From UBA8522 sp035528895 (GTDB lineage: Bacteria > Acidobacteriota > Aminicenantia > Aminicenantales > UBA8522), in assembly GCA_035528895.1 (NCBI GenBank), contig DATKXS010000094.1:1-37826 (forward strand): a stretch of 37,826 bases of DNA. The letters run 5' to 3'. Positions 1 to 6,934 of this stretch are shown here, piece by piece. A program made the translations under genes and the position numbers. The notes beneath the pieces are model-generated. The model was not told where the DNA came from. It saw nothing but the letters and a program-made list of their open reading frames with translations, and searched no databases. How positions within the stretch are numbered: position 1 is the stretch's first letter; the number at the start of each line of letters is the position of its first letter.

Positions 1-899
1 TCCGCGGCCTGGCCAAGGACAAAGGGCTCAAGATCTCCGAGTACGGCGTCTTCCGCGGTTCCAGGAAAATCGCCGGCCGGGACGAGAGCGAGGTCTACGC
101 CGCCCTGGGCCTTCCCCTGATCCCGCCCGAGATGCGCGAGGACCGGGGCGAGATCGAATTGGCCATCGAAGGGCGACTTCCAGCGCTCATCGATAACGCT
201 CACATCCGGGGCGATCTCCATGTCCACTCGGACTGGAGCGATGGTCATGTCAGGCTCTCCGGCCTCGCCGATCTCGCCCGCCGGCGCGGCTACGCCTACG
301 TCGCCGTCTGCGACCACAGCCAAGCGGCCAAGTATGCGGGCGGTCTGACACCCGCCCGGCTCCGCCGGCAGATGAAGGAGATCGAGACGCTCAACACGCA
401 GCTGAAGGGCATCCGGCTTCTGAAGGGGACAGAAGCGGACATCCTGGCAGACGGCTCTCTCGACCTTCCCGATGATCTCCTGGCCCAGCTCGATGTCGTC
501 GTGGGATCGATCCATTCCGGATTCAAGAAGAACGTCACCGCCCGGATGCTCAAGGTCATGGAGGACCCCCATCTCGACATCATCGGCCACCCGACGGGCC
601 GGCTGATCTCGGGGCGGGAGGGTTATGAAGTCGACCTGGAGGCCGTACTGGCGGGCGCCCGGCGCCTCGGTAAGGCCCTCGAGCTCAACTCTTACTACGA
701 CCGCTTGGACCTCAACGAGTTCTATCTCAAGCGAGCCAGGGACCTCGGTGTCATGATCTCGCTCGGCACGGACACCCATTCGGCCGAGGGGCTCGGGATG
801 ATGCGCTTCGGCGTCGGCATCGCGCGCCGCGCCTGGCTGGAAAAAAAGGACATCCTGAACTGTCTCCCCTGGAGCCGGCTCAAGAAAAAGCTGAAGTAG
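1..899 (+). CDS. polX: DNA polymerase/3'-5' exonuclease PolX, C-terminal part (5' end outside window)
   Basis: The reading frame is open from the window edge, so this is the C-terminal end of a longer protein. The first visible residues (KGLKISEYGVF, then ESEVYAALGLPLIPPE and MREDRGEIE) are typical of the link between the family-X polymerase palm and the PHP domain in bacterial PolX. The rest is a full PHP metallo-phosphoesterase domain: HVHSDWSDG, CDHS, GTEADI, GSIHS, IGHPTGR and GTDTHS supply the expected His, Asp and Glu metal ligands. Bacterial PolX fills short gaps in base-excision repair and has Mn-dependent 3'-5' exonuclease activity residing in the PHP part. The ATG at 132 is internal, not the start. 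No terminator is evident after the stop. Naming is confident; the polymerase half cannot be inspected here. Confidence 0.93.
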   Translation, partial: RGLAKDKGLKISEYGVFRGSRKIAGRDESEVYAALGLPLIPPEMREDRGEIELAIEGRLPALIDNAHIRGDLHVHSDWSDGHVRLSGLADLARRRGYAYVAVCDHSQAAKYAGGLTPARLRRQMKEIETLNTQLKGIRLLKGTEADILADGSLDLPDDLLAQLDVVVGSIHSGFKKNVTARMLKVMEDPHLDIIGHPTGRLISGREGYEVDLEAVLAGARRLGKALELNSYYDRLDLNEFYLKRARDLGVMISLGTDTHSAEGLGMMRFGVGIARRAWLEKKDILNCLPWSRLKKKLK

Positions 900-961
900 A
901 GCTCGTGGGACCTGTCATGGCGCGTCCCCGTCCGTCCTCGCCCAAGACCCGCCCACCGACC

Positions 962-1019
962 TTTCCGGAGACACCAACCGGCTCCCCCCTTGATTCTCCA
1001 AGGGGGTCAGGGGGATTAA
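962..1019. repeat. Dispersed C/G-rich palindromic repeat, copy 1
   Basis: A hairpin-forming stretch (CCCCCTT, about seven bases, AAGGGGG) followed by a GGGGGATTAA end. It matches, as reverse complement, the stretch at 22578-22634 inside the second inverted-repeat element. The short string TTTCCGGAGACACC at its left edge recurs in the same orientation at 22540-22553. It lies between polX and the ferritin-like gene and could act as a weak bidirectional transcription barrier. Its family is not recognised. Confidence 0.6.
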
Positions 1020-1022
1020 GGT

Positions 1023-1051
1023 TTGCACTCTCTTGGCCATTGGTGTATCTT
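1023..1051 (+). promoter_or_regulatory. Possible sigma-70 promoter of ferritin-like gene
   Basis: TTGCAC and TATCTT are separated by 17 bases just upstream of the gene whose start is at 1075, giving a leader of about 17 bases that contains the ribosome-binding site AAAGGAGAG (1062-1070). The -10 is only a moderate match, so this is a tentative call. Confidence 0.35.
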
Positions 1052-1074
1052 TTATGTTTCTAAAGGAGAGATTC

Positions 1075-1563
1075 ATGGTCAGTATCGCTAAACAATCCGT
1101 TAAGAAACTTCTGGGTTACGCCATCCGGGCGGAAACGGACGCCAACAAAATCTACACGAGGATGGCCGATCGGGTGAAAAACGCCCTGCTCAAGGAAAAA
1201 TTCCAGGTCCTGGCGCTGGAAGAAAAAAAGCACAAGGATATCCTGGGACGGCTGTTCGCCTCCCTGTACGGGAAAGAAAAGCCCGAGATCCCCAAGACCG
1301 TGGACCAGCGCCTCCTCCCCGCGGTCGTGATCAGGCCGTCCTCAAGCCTGGTTGACATCCTCGGCCAGGCCATGAACGGGGAGAAAGCAGCCCAGGATTT
1401 CTATGCCGCTCTCGCCAAGAGGGTCCCGGAACCGAGCAAGAAAATGCTCGTCTACCTAAGCCAGGTCGAAAACAGCCACTATCTCATGCTGCGCAGCGAA
1501 TACACGCTGGCTCTGGAGTTCGAGGACTACGCCGAGAAGGACATTGACAAGGTCATCACCTGA
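1075..1563 (+). CDS. Ferritin-like (rubrerythrin-type) di-iron protein
   Basis: A 162-residue protein with the two-helix-pair pattern of the ferritin-like/rubrerythrin di-iron fold: an early Glu helix (IRAETDANKIY), LEEKKH near residue 50, a second Glu helix (NGEKAAQDFY) and QVENSH near residue 132. The E...ExxH pairs are the expected iron ligands. There is no rubredoxin-like Cys domain, so it is not a classical rubrerythrin. Such proteins are usually peroxide-reducing or iron-handling enzymes in anaerobes. The start was set at 1075 because AAAGGAGAG lies just before it; the in-frame ATG at 1033 would sit inside the likely promoter. It resembles the protein at 7660-8169 throughout and, more weakly, that at 20930-21382. 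Electron donor and substrate are not predictable from the sequence. Confidence 0.8.
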   Translation: MVSIAKQSVKKLLGYAIRAETDANKIYTRMADRVKNALLKEKFQVLALEEKKHKDILGRLFASLYGKEKPEIPKTVDQRLLPAVVIRPSSSLVDILGQAMNGEKAAQDFYAALAKRVPEPSKKMLVYLSQVENSHYLMLRSEYTLALEFEDYAEKDIDKVIT

Positions 1564-1576
1564 CCGGTAATACGGC

Positions 1577-2998
1577 TTATCCTTTCATCACACCTACGGG
1601 AACGACCCGGGCGACCAACCGGCCGATCCCGATCTCGTGGGAGACCCTGACCACTTCGTCCACGTCCTTGTAGGCGCCTGATGCTTCTTCGGCCACGCCT
1701 TTCCAGCTCGTCGCCTGGAGTTCGATTCCTTTCCTCTGCAGCTCGTCACGGATCTGCTCGCCGCGGAAGCGGCGAAGCGCCTCGTGCCGGGACATGAGCC
1801 TTCCGGCGCCGTGGGCCGTCGAGCTGAAACTCAATCCTTCGGCTTCCGCGGTGCCGACAAGAAGATAGGACGCCGTCCCCATGCTGCCAGGGATGATCAC
1901 CGGCTGACCGTGCGGCCGGTAAACCTCGGGAATCTCCGGCCGACCCGGGCCGAAGCTCCGGGTCGCGCCCTTGCGGTGGACGCAGACCTCGCGCTCCTCC
2001 CCTTCGATCATATGCCTTTCGATCTTGGCGACGTTGTGGCAGACGTCATAGACCTGACGCATACCCTTGGCGCTGCCCATGACCCTGGAAAAAACATCCC
2101 GAACCCAGTGGGCGATCATCTGGCGGTTGGCGAAAGCGTAATTGACCGCGGCGCACATGGACCTGTAATACTGCTGGCCGAGCGGCGACCGGACGGGCGC
2201 ATTGATCAATTCCCTATCGGGAAGCCCCTGTGTCCCGAACTTGTTCTCCATGAGCTCGATATAGTCGGTGGCGACCTGGTGGCCAAGGCCGCGGCTGCCG
2301 CAGTGGATCATCACCATGACCTGCCCGATGGCCCGGATGCCGAATATCCGAGCCAGCTCCTGATCATAGATATCGGAGACCTTCTGGATTTCCAGAAAAT
2401 GGTTTCCCGCGCCGAGCGTGCCGAGCTGGGGCGTTCCTCTCTCCAGGGCGCGGGGCGAGATCCCAGCGATGTCGGCGTCCTCCATCCGGCCGTATTCCTC
2501 GGTCATCAGCAGGTCGTCCTTGGTACCGTAACCGTTCTCGACAGCCCATTCAGCGCCCTTGATCAGGACATCCTGGAGCACTTTCCGGCTGAGCCGGGTG
2601 ACCCCGCCCTTGCCCATTCCGGCCGGCACTGCCTTGAAGATCTCGGCCAGGAGCTCCTTGCGTTTCGCGGCGATGTCCTTCTCCGAGAATTCCGTCCGCA
2701 GCAGCCTCACCCCGCAGTTAATGTCGTAGCCGACCCCTCCCGGCGAGATAACCCCTTCGTCTAGATCGAAGGCCGCCACCCCGCCGATCGGAAAGCCGTA
2801 GCCCTGGTGGGCGTCGGGCATGACGTAGGACATTCGTTGGATGCCCGGCAAGCAGGCGACATTCCGGGCCTGCTGCAGGGTCAGGTCGTTCCTGACGCTC
2901 TCCAGCAGGCGCGACGAAGCATAGATCGTCGCCGGGACCCTCATCTCCCCGTGGGGGGGAATTTCCCAGACGAAATCACTTCTTCTGAGGAGCTCCAT
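1577..2998 (-). CDS. rtcB: RNA-splicing ligase RtcB
   Basis: A 473-residue protein matching RtcB along its whole length. RtcB joins 2',3'-cyclic phosphate or 3'-phosphate RNA ends to 5'-OH ends using GTP and Mn2+, through a His-GMP intermediate. Visible motifs are PDAHQGYG (61-68), the metal-binding stretch with YDINCGVR (91-98), GAGNHFLEIQ, IHCGSRGLGHQ, PGSMGTASY and, near the C terminus, STAHGAGR, which carries the His that is guanylylated. The length is close to archaeal and eukaryotic RtcB, longer than the E. coli enzyme. It lies 8 bases after the archease gene on the same strand, and archease is the known RtcB activator, so the two form a functional operon. It converges with the ferritin-like gene with a 13-base gap. 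Confidence 0.96.
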   Translation of the reverse strand: MELLRRSDFVWEIPPHGEMRVPATIYASSRLLESVRNDLTLQQARNVACLPGIQRMSYVMPDAHQGYGFPIGGVAAFDLDEGVISPGGVGYDINCGVRLLRTEFSEKDIAAKRKELLAEIFKAVPAGMGKGGVTRLSRKVLQDVLIKGAEWAVENGYGTKDDLLMTEEYGRMEDADIAGISPRALERGTPQLGTLGAGNHFLEIQKVSDIYDQELARIFGIRAIGQVMVMIHCGSRGLGHQVATDYIELMENKFGTQGLPDRELINAPVRSPLGQQYYRSMCAAVNYAFANRQMIAHWVRDVFSRVMGSAKGMRQVYDVCHNVAKIERHMIEGEEREVCVHRKGATRSFGPGRPEIPEVYRPHGQPVIIPGSMGTASYLLVGTAEAEGLSFSSTAHGAGRLMSRHEALRRFRGEQIRDELQRKGIELQATSWKGVAEEASGAYKDVDEVVRVSHEIGIGRLVARVVPVGVMKG

Positions 2999-3006
2999 AT
3001 CTCACC

Positions 3007-3432
3007 TCAAATATCCAAGACCACCTGAACGGAGACGGGGCGGCCGCGTTCGATCTTCATTTCGTTGTAGGTGACGGCCTTGACCTCACCGAAGATCGCG
3101 TATTTCTCGGGCCGGTCATCGCCCCGGAAGAGACCGCTGAGACGGAAACCGTCGCCGGCCGGCACGATGACGATGTTTTCAGCCGCCGCCGTCAGGAAGC
3201 CCCGGATCTCCCACAGATAAATGACCTCTCCCAGAAATCGGACAAGCAGTTGTTCCAGGTCCCGACCTTGGACGCTCACCGGATGATCAACTTTTTTCTC
3301 CACCTTCTCCGGCTCCCACATCAGGGAGACGGTGGCCAGGGCGGCGTTGGCGAAAGCTTCCTCGAGCGTGCGGCCGAAGGCCTGGAATTTGGCGTCGGCC
3401 GTGTGGTCAAGGAACCTGAATTTCTCGTCCAT
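3007..3432 (-). CDS. Archease (RtcB activator)
   Basis: A 141-residue archease. The N terminus KFRFLDHTADAKFQAFG is the family hallmark, with the conserved Asp/His of the metal site; the middle has the VRFLGEVIYLWE helix and the end YNEMKIERG. Archease promotes guanylylation and multiple turnover of RtcB, whose gene follows after 8 bases. The start was set at the ATG ending at 3432, because homologues begin right before the FLDHTAD motif; the 20 extra residues possible upstream read through the promoter and ribosome-binding region. An AAGGAG lies about 15 bases before this ATG, rather far, so the start is slightly uncertain. Confidence 0.92.
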   Translation of the reverse strand: MDEKFRFLDHTADAKFQAFGRTLEEAFANAALATVSLMWEPEKVEKKVDHPVSVQGRDLEQLLVRFLGEVIYLWEIRGFLTAAAENIVIVPAGDGFRLSGLFRGDDRPEKYAIFGEVKAVTYNEMKIERGRPVSVQVVLDI

Positions 3433-3457
3433 CTGCGCTTTTCTGTTCTCCTTAATT

Positions 3458-3466
3458 ATTCTATCA
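3458..3466 (-). promoter_or_regulatory. Extended -10 promoter of archease-rtcB
   Basis: On the minus strand TGATAGAAT gives an extended -10 element (TG, one base, TAGAAT), with a predicted transcript start near 3451 and a leader of about 18 bases before the archease ATG. No good -35 is present, which is normal for extended -10 promoters. Tentative. Confidence 0.4.
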
Positions 3467-3496
3467 CGAATCCGGGATTGCAGGGACTCCATTTGG

Positions 3497-3794
3497 AAGC
3501 ATCTCCCTATAAGTGATAGGCAACTTGGGAATGGAGAAGCGACCTCGAAGGTTTAGCCTTCCCGAGGCGTTTTTCGAGGGAAGCTGCTCTGGCAGCCGGG
3601 AGGACTGTCTGAGCACGCGGAGAGCACACAGAGAGGGGCAAGAATATAGCCCAAATATGGGGGAAGCCTCAGATTTTTCAGGCGGAGTTCCGCACCGCCG
3701 AGAAAAACGCTGCGGGAACGGCGTTAAAAACCTGAGCGGGAGAGCTGACATTCCCAAGTTGCCTATTATATTCGTTACATAAATGGAGATGCTT
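3497..3794. repeat. Inverted-repeat intergenic element, copy 1
   Basis: A non-coding element bounded by a 17-base perfect inverted repeat: TAGGCAACTTGGGAATG at 3517-3533 pairs with 3749-3765. A further 10-base outer pair, AAGCATCTCC at 3497-3506, pairs with 3785-3794. Bases 3522-3608 match 22340-22426 with one difference in 87, and the right end (3744-3760) matches 22645-22661 exactly. The middle differs between copies. Several internal hairpins are visible: CCTCGAAGG with CCTTCCCGAGG, GCTG with CAGC, and GTTCCGCA with TGCGGGAAC (one bulge). The reading frames in it carry no recognisable domain. It could be a miniature mobile element or a structured RNA gene. A short frame crossing it is rejected as coding. 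Confidence 0.75.
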
Positions 3795-3812
3795 ACAGCC
3801 CGTTCGGGCGGG

Positions 3813-3841
3813 TTGACAACTCCCGCCCCCTATTGTAGGAT
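3813..3841 (+). promoter_or_regulatory. Possible promoter before YkgJ-like remnant
   Basis: TTGACA, 17 bases, TAGGAT: a perfect -35 with an acceptable -10, predicted start near 3848, nine bases before the ATG at 3857. The -35 lies in the loop of a dyad (GGGCGGG at 3807-3813 with CCCGCCC at 3822-3828). It now appears to drive only the broken gene at 3857. Confidence 0.4.
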
Positions 3842-3856
3842 TCCAGCCCGTTCAAA

Positions 3857-4055
3857 ATGGACCAGGCCGGTTTCCCTGCGGCGCTCGTCTTCGACCTGAA
3901 GAAAGAGAGCCCCTTTTCTTTCAAGTGCCAAGTCTGCAGCGCCTGCTGCTATAACAAAGCCATCCGCGTTGCCCCCTACGAGGCTCTTCGTCTCTGACGG
4001 GACGGTCGAATCATACTTGGATGCTCAAGGCGTGGAGCCTTATTTCCATTTTTGA
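3857..4055 (+). pseudogene. Remnant of a YkgJ-type CxxCxxCC iron-sulfur/zinc protein
   Basis: From the ATG at 3857 the frame reads 46 residues to a TGA at 3995 and contains SFKCQVCSACCYNKAIRV, the N-terminal CxxCxxCC signature of YkgJ-like (UPF0153) cysteine-cluster proteins, followed by PYEALRL. After the stop, another frame (4008-4055) continues with ESYLDAQGVEPYF, which is what the family would plausibly have next, before a stop at 4053. Intact members are usually over 100 residues with further Cys motifs, all absent here. So the gene is both frame-disrupted and truncated at its 3' end. It lies between the inverted-repeat element and the convergent radical SAM gene. The family call rests on the Cys cluster alone. 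Confidence 0.6.
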
Positions 4056-4061
4056 ATAGAC

Positions 4062-5072
4062 TCAAAAAGCACCGGCGACGGGAGCGCCGCAAAAAGAGCA
4101 TTTCCCCCCATTAATCCTGTTCTCCTCGATAGAAAACCCACTCCGGCGGAGTAGCGTCTTCCCGCAGCTAGGGCAATTCGTATTTTCCGACTCTCCCCAG
4201 ACATTGCCGATGTAAAGAAATTTCAGCCCGGCTTCCCTCCCGAGAGCACGGGCCTTCCGGAGGGTCTCCAAGGGCGTCGCCGGCGCCTCCGTGTATCCGT
4301 AGTCCGGATGGAAACGGCTGATGTGCCAGGGGATCTCCGGATTGACGGAGGCGATGAAGCGGGCGATATCTCCGAGTTCTTTATCGCCGTCATTCAGAGC
4401 CGGGACGACGAGTGTGGTCACCTCCACCCAGATGCCGAGCTCATGCATCAGGCGGACCGAATCGAGGACGGGCTGGAGCCGGGCGCCGCAGATCTTTTTA
4501 TAGGTCTCATCCCGGAAGGCCTTGAGGTCGACGTTGGCCGCATCGAGAAAGGGCCGGATCGTCCGCAGCGCCTCGGCCGTCATATACCCGTTGGTGACAA
4601 AGACATTGGCCAGCCCGGCGCTCCGGGCCAACCGGGCCGTGTCGTAGGCATATTCGAAGAAGATGGTCGGCTCGGTATAGGTATAGGAGATGCTGCGGCA
4701 GCCCCGCGTCCGGGCGGCTCGCACGATCTCCTCCGGAGAGAGGGCTTGGCCATCGGCGAAGCGCTTGTCTTTCTTTGTCACTTGAGAGATCTGCCAGTTC
4801 TGGCAGAAAGGGCAGCGGAAATTGCAGCCGACCGTGGCGATGGAGAACGAGGTCGTCCCCGGCAGGAAATGATAAAGGGGTTTCTTTTCGATCGGGTCGA
4901 TGTGGGCGGCAATGACCTCCCCATAGACCCGGGTGACCAACTTCCCATCCCGGTTCTCACGGACGCCGCAGACCCCGAACTTGCCCGCCGCGACCTGACA
5001 CCGATGGGCGCAGAGGAAGCACTCCACTTTGCCCTCTTCAAGGCCTCGCCAGAGCATCGCTTCTTTGATCAC
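4062..5072 (-). CDS. amrS: AmmeMemoRadiSam-type radical SAM enzyme (AmrS)
   Basis: A 336-residue radical SAM protein. An N-terminal Cys-rich segment (C18, C21, C25, C35) precedes the radical SAM cluster motif GCNFRCPFCQNW (C83, C87, C90), then a TIM-barrel core with YTEPTIFFEY, VTNGY and DLKAF, as in AmrS and pyruvate-formate-lyase-activase-like proteins. The C terminus adds a zinc-ribbon-like pair, NCPSCG and KCSFCG. The start is GTG, with AGGA eight bases upstream. AmrS-type genes are often linked to AMMECR1 and MEMO1 homologues; neither is in this window, so the substrate stays unknown. It is divergent from the sigma-factor gene at 5279. Confidence 0.88.
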   Translation of the reverse strand: MIKEAMLWRGLEEGKVECFLCAHRCQVAAGKFGVCGVRENRDGKLVTRVYGEVIAAHIDPIEKKPLYHFLPGTTSFSIATVGCNFRCPFCQNWQISQVTKKDKRFADGQALSPEEIVRAARTRGCRSISYTYTEPTIFFEYAYDTARLARSAGLANVFVTNGYMTAEALRTIRPFLDAANVDLKAFRDETYKKICGARLQPVLDSVRLMHELGIWVEVTTLVVPALNDGDKELGDIARFIASVNPEIPWHISRFHPDYGYTEAPATPLETLRKARALGREAGLKFLYIGNVWGESENTNCPSCGKTLLRRSGFSIEENRINGGKCSFCGAPVAGAF

Positions 5073-5110
5073 CCGAATTTTCCTGGCTTCATAAAAATGA
5101 ACCCGGGCTC

Positions 5111-5116
5111 ATTATA
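5111..5116 (-). promoter_or_regulatory. -10 element of amrS promoter
   Basis: A perfect TATAAT on the minus strand, 39 bases before the GTG start of the radical SAM gene. The -35 region 17 bases upstream reads TTCTTT, a weak match. Predicted start near 5104. Confidence 0.42.
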
Positions 5117-5216
5117 TCGACATTTTCAGCGGAAAGAAATAAGCCCGCTTCGAACCGCGCAGGGGGGGGCCTCCTGCGCCGAACGGAATCAGACAGACGG
5201 AAATGCTTACGGAAGC

Positions 5217-5240
5217 GGAAAGACTCTTGATTCCCGGTCT
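5217..5240 (+). promoter_or_regulatory. Candidate ECF-type promoter of sigma-factor operon
   Basis: GGAAA at 5217 and GTCT at 5237, 15 bases apart, resemble the -35 (GGAA) and -10 (GTC) cores of ECF sigma promoters, which often autoregulate their own gene. An alternative sigma-70 reading, TTGATT with an AT-rich -10 around 5250, overlaps it. Weak evidence either way. Confidence 0.2.
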
Positions 5241-5278
5241 CGAAATGGAATATTTTTCATCGTGGGTCGTCTTTCCTA

Positions 5279-5815
5279 ATGAACACAGGACGCATGGCAA
5301 GGACAGAAAAAGCCGTTCGCCTAACTGAGGAAATGATGACCTACCGAGAAGACGTTTTCCGGATCTGTCTGGGTTTCTCCCGGAATCCGGTGGATGCCGA
5401 GGACCTGAGCCAGGAAGTCTACCTCAAAGCCTTTCGAAAGATCGGAACGGTCCACGAACCCGGGGCCCTGAGAGTCTGGCTCCTCCGGATCGCCCGGAAC
5501 ACCTGCCTCGACCATCAGAAAAAAAAGCGGCTCTTCCGTCTGTTCCAAAGGAGCGTGACTCCGGGAGATGCCCGGGAGAATCCCAATCAGCACGAGCACT
5601 TGGATACACGGGAACGCCTGGCCAAACTCAAAGCGGCTGTCCGTCGTCTTCCCGGCAAACAAAAGGTGGTCTTTGTCTTGCGGGAATACGGACACCTGTC
5701 TTACGCCGAGCTGGCCGAGACCCTGGGCCTCAAGCCAGGCACGGTGATGTCCCGTCTGAACCGCGCCCGCAAGGCGGTGCTGGATTGCATGACCGAGGGG
5801 AACGATGAAAAATAA
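5279..5815 (+). CDS. ECF-family RNA polymerase sigma factor
   Basis: A 178-residue sigma-70-family ECF factor. Region 2 spans roughly residues 20-90 (REDVFRICLGFSRNPVDAEDLSQEVYLKAFRKI, with the DAEDLSQEVYLKAF core-binding/-10 helix). Region 4 is at the C terminus (LPGKQKVVFVLREYGHLSYAELAETL, then KPGTVMSRLNRARK), the -35-recognition helix-turn-helix. There is no region 1.1 or 3. The stop overlaps the start of the next gene by 11 bases, and that gene encodes a single-pass membrane protein in the usual anti-sigma position. The start is uncertain: ATG at 5279, 5294 (preceded by AGGA) and 5333 are all possible. The signal it answers to is unknown. Confidence 0.9.
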   Translation: MNTGRMARTEKAVRLTEEMMTYREDVFRICLGFSRNPVDAEDLSQEVYLKAFRKIGTVHEPGALRVWLLRIARNTCLDHQKKKRLFRLFQRSVTPGDARENPNQHEHLDTRERLAKLKAAVRRLPGKQKVVFVLREYGHLSYAELAETLGLKPGTVMSRLNRARKAVLDCMTEGNDEK

Positions 5816-6362
5816 GCTGACGGATCATGATTTCAAGAACATTTCCGCCTTGATACGACAAGAGGAAGAAGACGCCCTTGCCTTCTTCCGGACCAGGGAT
5901 TTCCGGGACAGGGTGGAGACCCGCCTCAAGGAGGCGGCCGGCGGCAAAAGGCCGCCCATCCATTCCCAAATAAGAGCCGTCCCTGTGCTGGCAGCGTTCC
6001 TGGTCTTGATCATAGCGGGGATCTTCTTCTCTATTCTGAAACGTCCTGGAGCGGGCCCGCCGCCAGAATTCAGGGCCCTTGCCTCCGCCCTCGGTCAACT
6101 TCCCGGTTTCTCACATCCCCCAGGATGGGAATGGACGGCATCCCCCGGCCAAACTGGGTCTTCCAGGCTGGCCGAATCTGTACAAGAAGCGTTGGTTAGG
6201 GCCGGTCAGCTAAAAAGAGAAGAGGAAGACCGAATCTCCATCCCGGCGGGAGCCGGCCGGGTTCCTCGCTTAAGTCTCGAGCAGAAGATGGAGATCCTCT
6301 TCAAGGAAAAAGCGATCGAGCGGGTGCTATCGCAATTCAAATATGATTCCAAGGAGGTATGA
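5805..6362 (+). CDS. Putative membrane anti-sigma factor
   Basis: A 185-residue protein with a charged cytoplasmic N terminus (about 1-58), one membrane segment (AVPVLAAFLVLIIAGIFFSIL, about 58-78) and an extracytoplasmic C-terminal part of about 105 residues with no Cys. This topology, and the 11-base overlap with the ECF sigma gene, fit an anti-sigma factor that holds the sigma at the membrane. The zinc-binding HxxxCxxC anti-sigma motif is absent, so the call rests on position and topology only. No enzymatic domain was recognised. Confidence 0.55.
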   Translation: MKNKLTDHDFKNISALIRQEEEDALAFFRTRDFRDRVETRLKEAAGGKRPPIHSQIRAVPVLAAFLVLIIAGIFFSILKRPGAGPPPEFRALASALGQLPGFSHPPGWEWTASPGQTGSSRLAESVQEALVRAGQLKREEEDRISIPAGAGRVPRLSLEQKMEILFKEKAIERVLSQFKYDSKEV

Positions 6363-6363
6363 G

Positions 6364-6876
6364 ATGGCGAAAAAGATATTGCTGTTCGGGTTTCTGGCTC
6401 TTTTTTCCTTTAATCTCGCGGCCATGGACAACCCGGCCAATCCCAAGGAGAAGGCCGGGTACGTCCTTCTTGACCTGTTCATCACCAGTTTCCAGGAGAT
6501 GGTTACAAAGGGGTCCAGGGATCTGGAACCGACTCTTCTCAAGATGGCCTCCGAGCTCAGCAAGGCGCGGAAGGCGGGTGAAATCGACACAGTTTTTTAC
6601 ACCCGCTTGGGCCGCGTTTTGGCCCTGACCAAGCTGGTCATTGTTCCCGATCCTGGACGCATCCTCGAGCCCGTGATCAACCGGGAGATGCTCTTCTTCG
6701 TCCACGATATCACGGGCGAGGATTTAAATAGGGAGGGTGGTCCGGGCACCATCAACCAGGTGGCGAACGCCATCGCCGAGGAAATCCTCAACCTCCAGAT
6801 CTACCTGGACACGAAGGACAAAAGAGAGGCTTTGCGCAAGAAACTGGACGAAAGAATCTCGGGAAAAGAGACCTGA
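6364..6876 (+). CDS. Exported protein of unknown function, ECF operon
   Basis: A 170-residue protein beginning MAKKILLFGFLALFSFNLAAMD, a clear signal peptide probably cleaved after LAA or nearby. The mature part is helical and charged, with no Cys and no recognised domain. The start at 6364 follows a perfect AAGGAGG (6351-6357) at six bases; the in-frame ATG at 6343 overlaps the anti-sigma end and lacks a signal. It lies just after the sigma and putative anti-sigma genes, so it is probably their co-transcribed periplasmic partner or target, perhaps a sensor component. It converges with nth. Confidence 0.7.
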   Translation: MAKKILLFGFLALFSFNLAAMDNPANPKEKAGYVLLDLFITSFQEMVTKGSRDLEPTLLKMASELSKARKAGEIDTVFYTRLGRVLALTKLVIVPDPGRILEPVINREMLFFVHDITGEDLNREGGPGTINQVANAIAEEILNLQIYLDTKDKREALRKKLDERISGKET

Positions 6877-6934
6877 AGACGGGATCTGGAAAACGGCGGA
6901 GGGCGCCCGTTTCCCCTGGCCGAGAATCTGAAGG

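Noticed and set aside
1033..1074. Upstream in-frame ATG for the first ferritin-like gene
   Set aside because: It overlaps the likely -10, and the ATG at 1075 has a strong ribosome-binding site.
3464..3757. A 97-codon minus-strand frame crossing element copy 1, with a similar C-terminal part in a frame at 22327-22578
   Set aside because: The shared peptide follows from the 87-base DNA identity; it is flanked by inverted repeats and hairpins and the rest of the two frames is unrelated.
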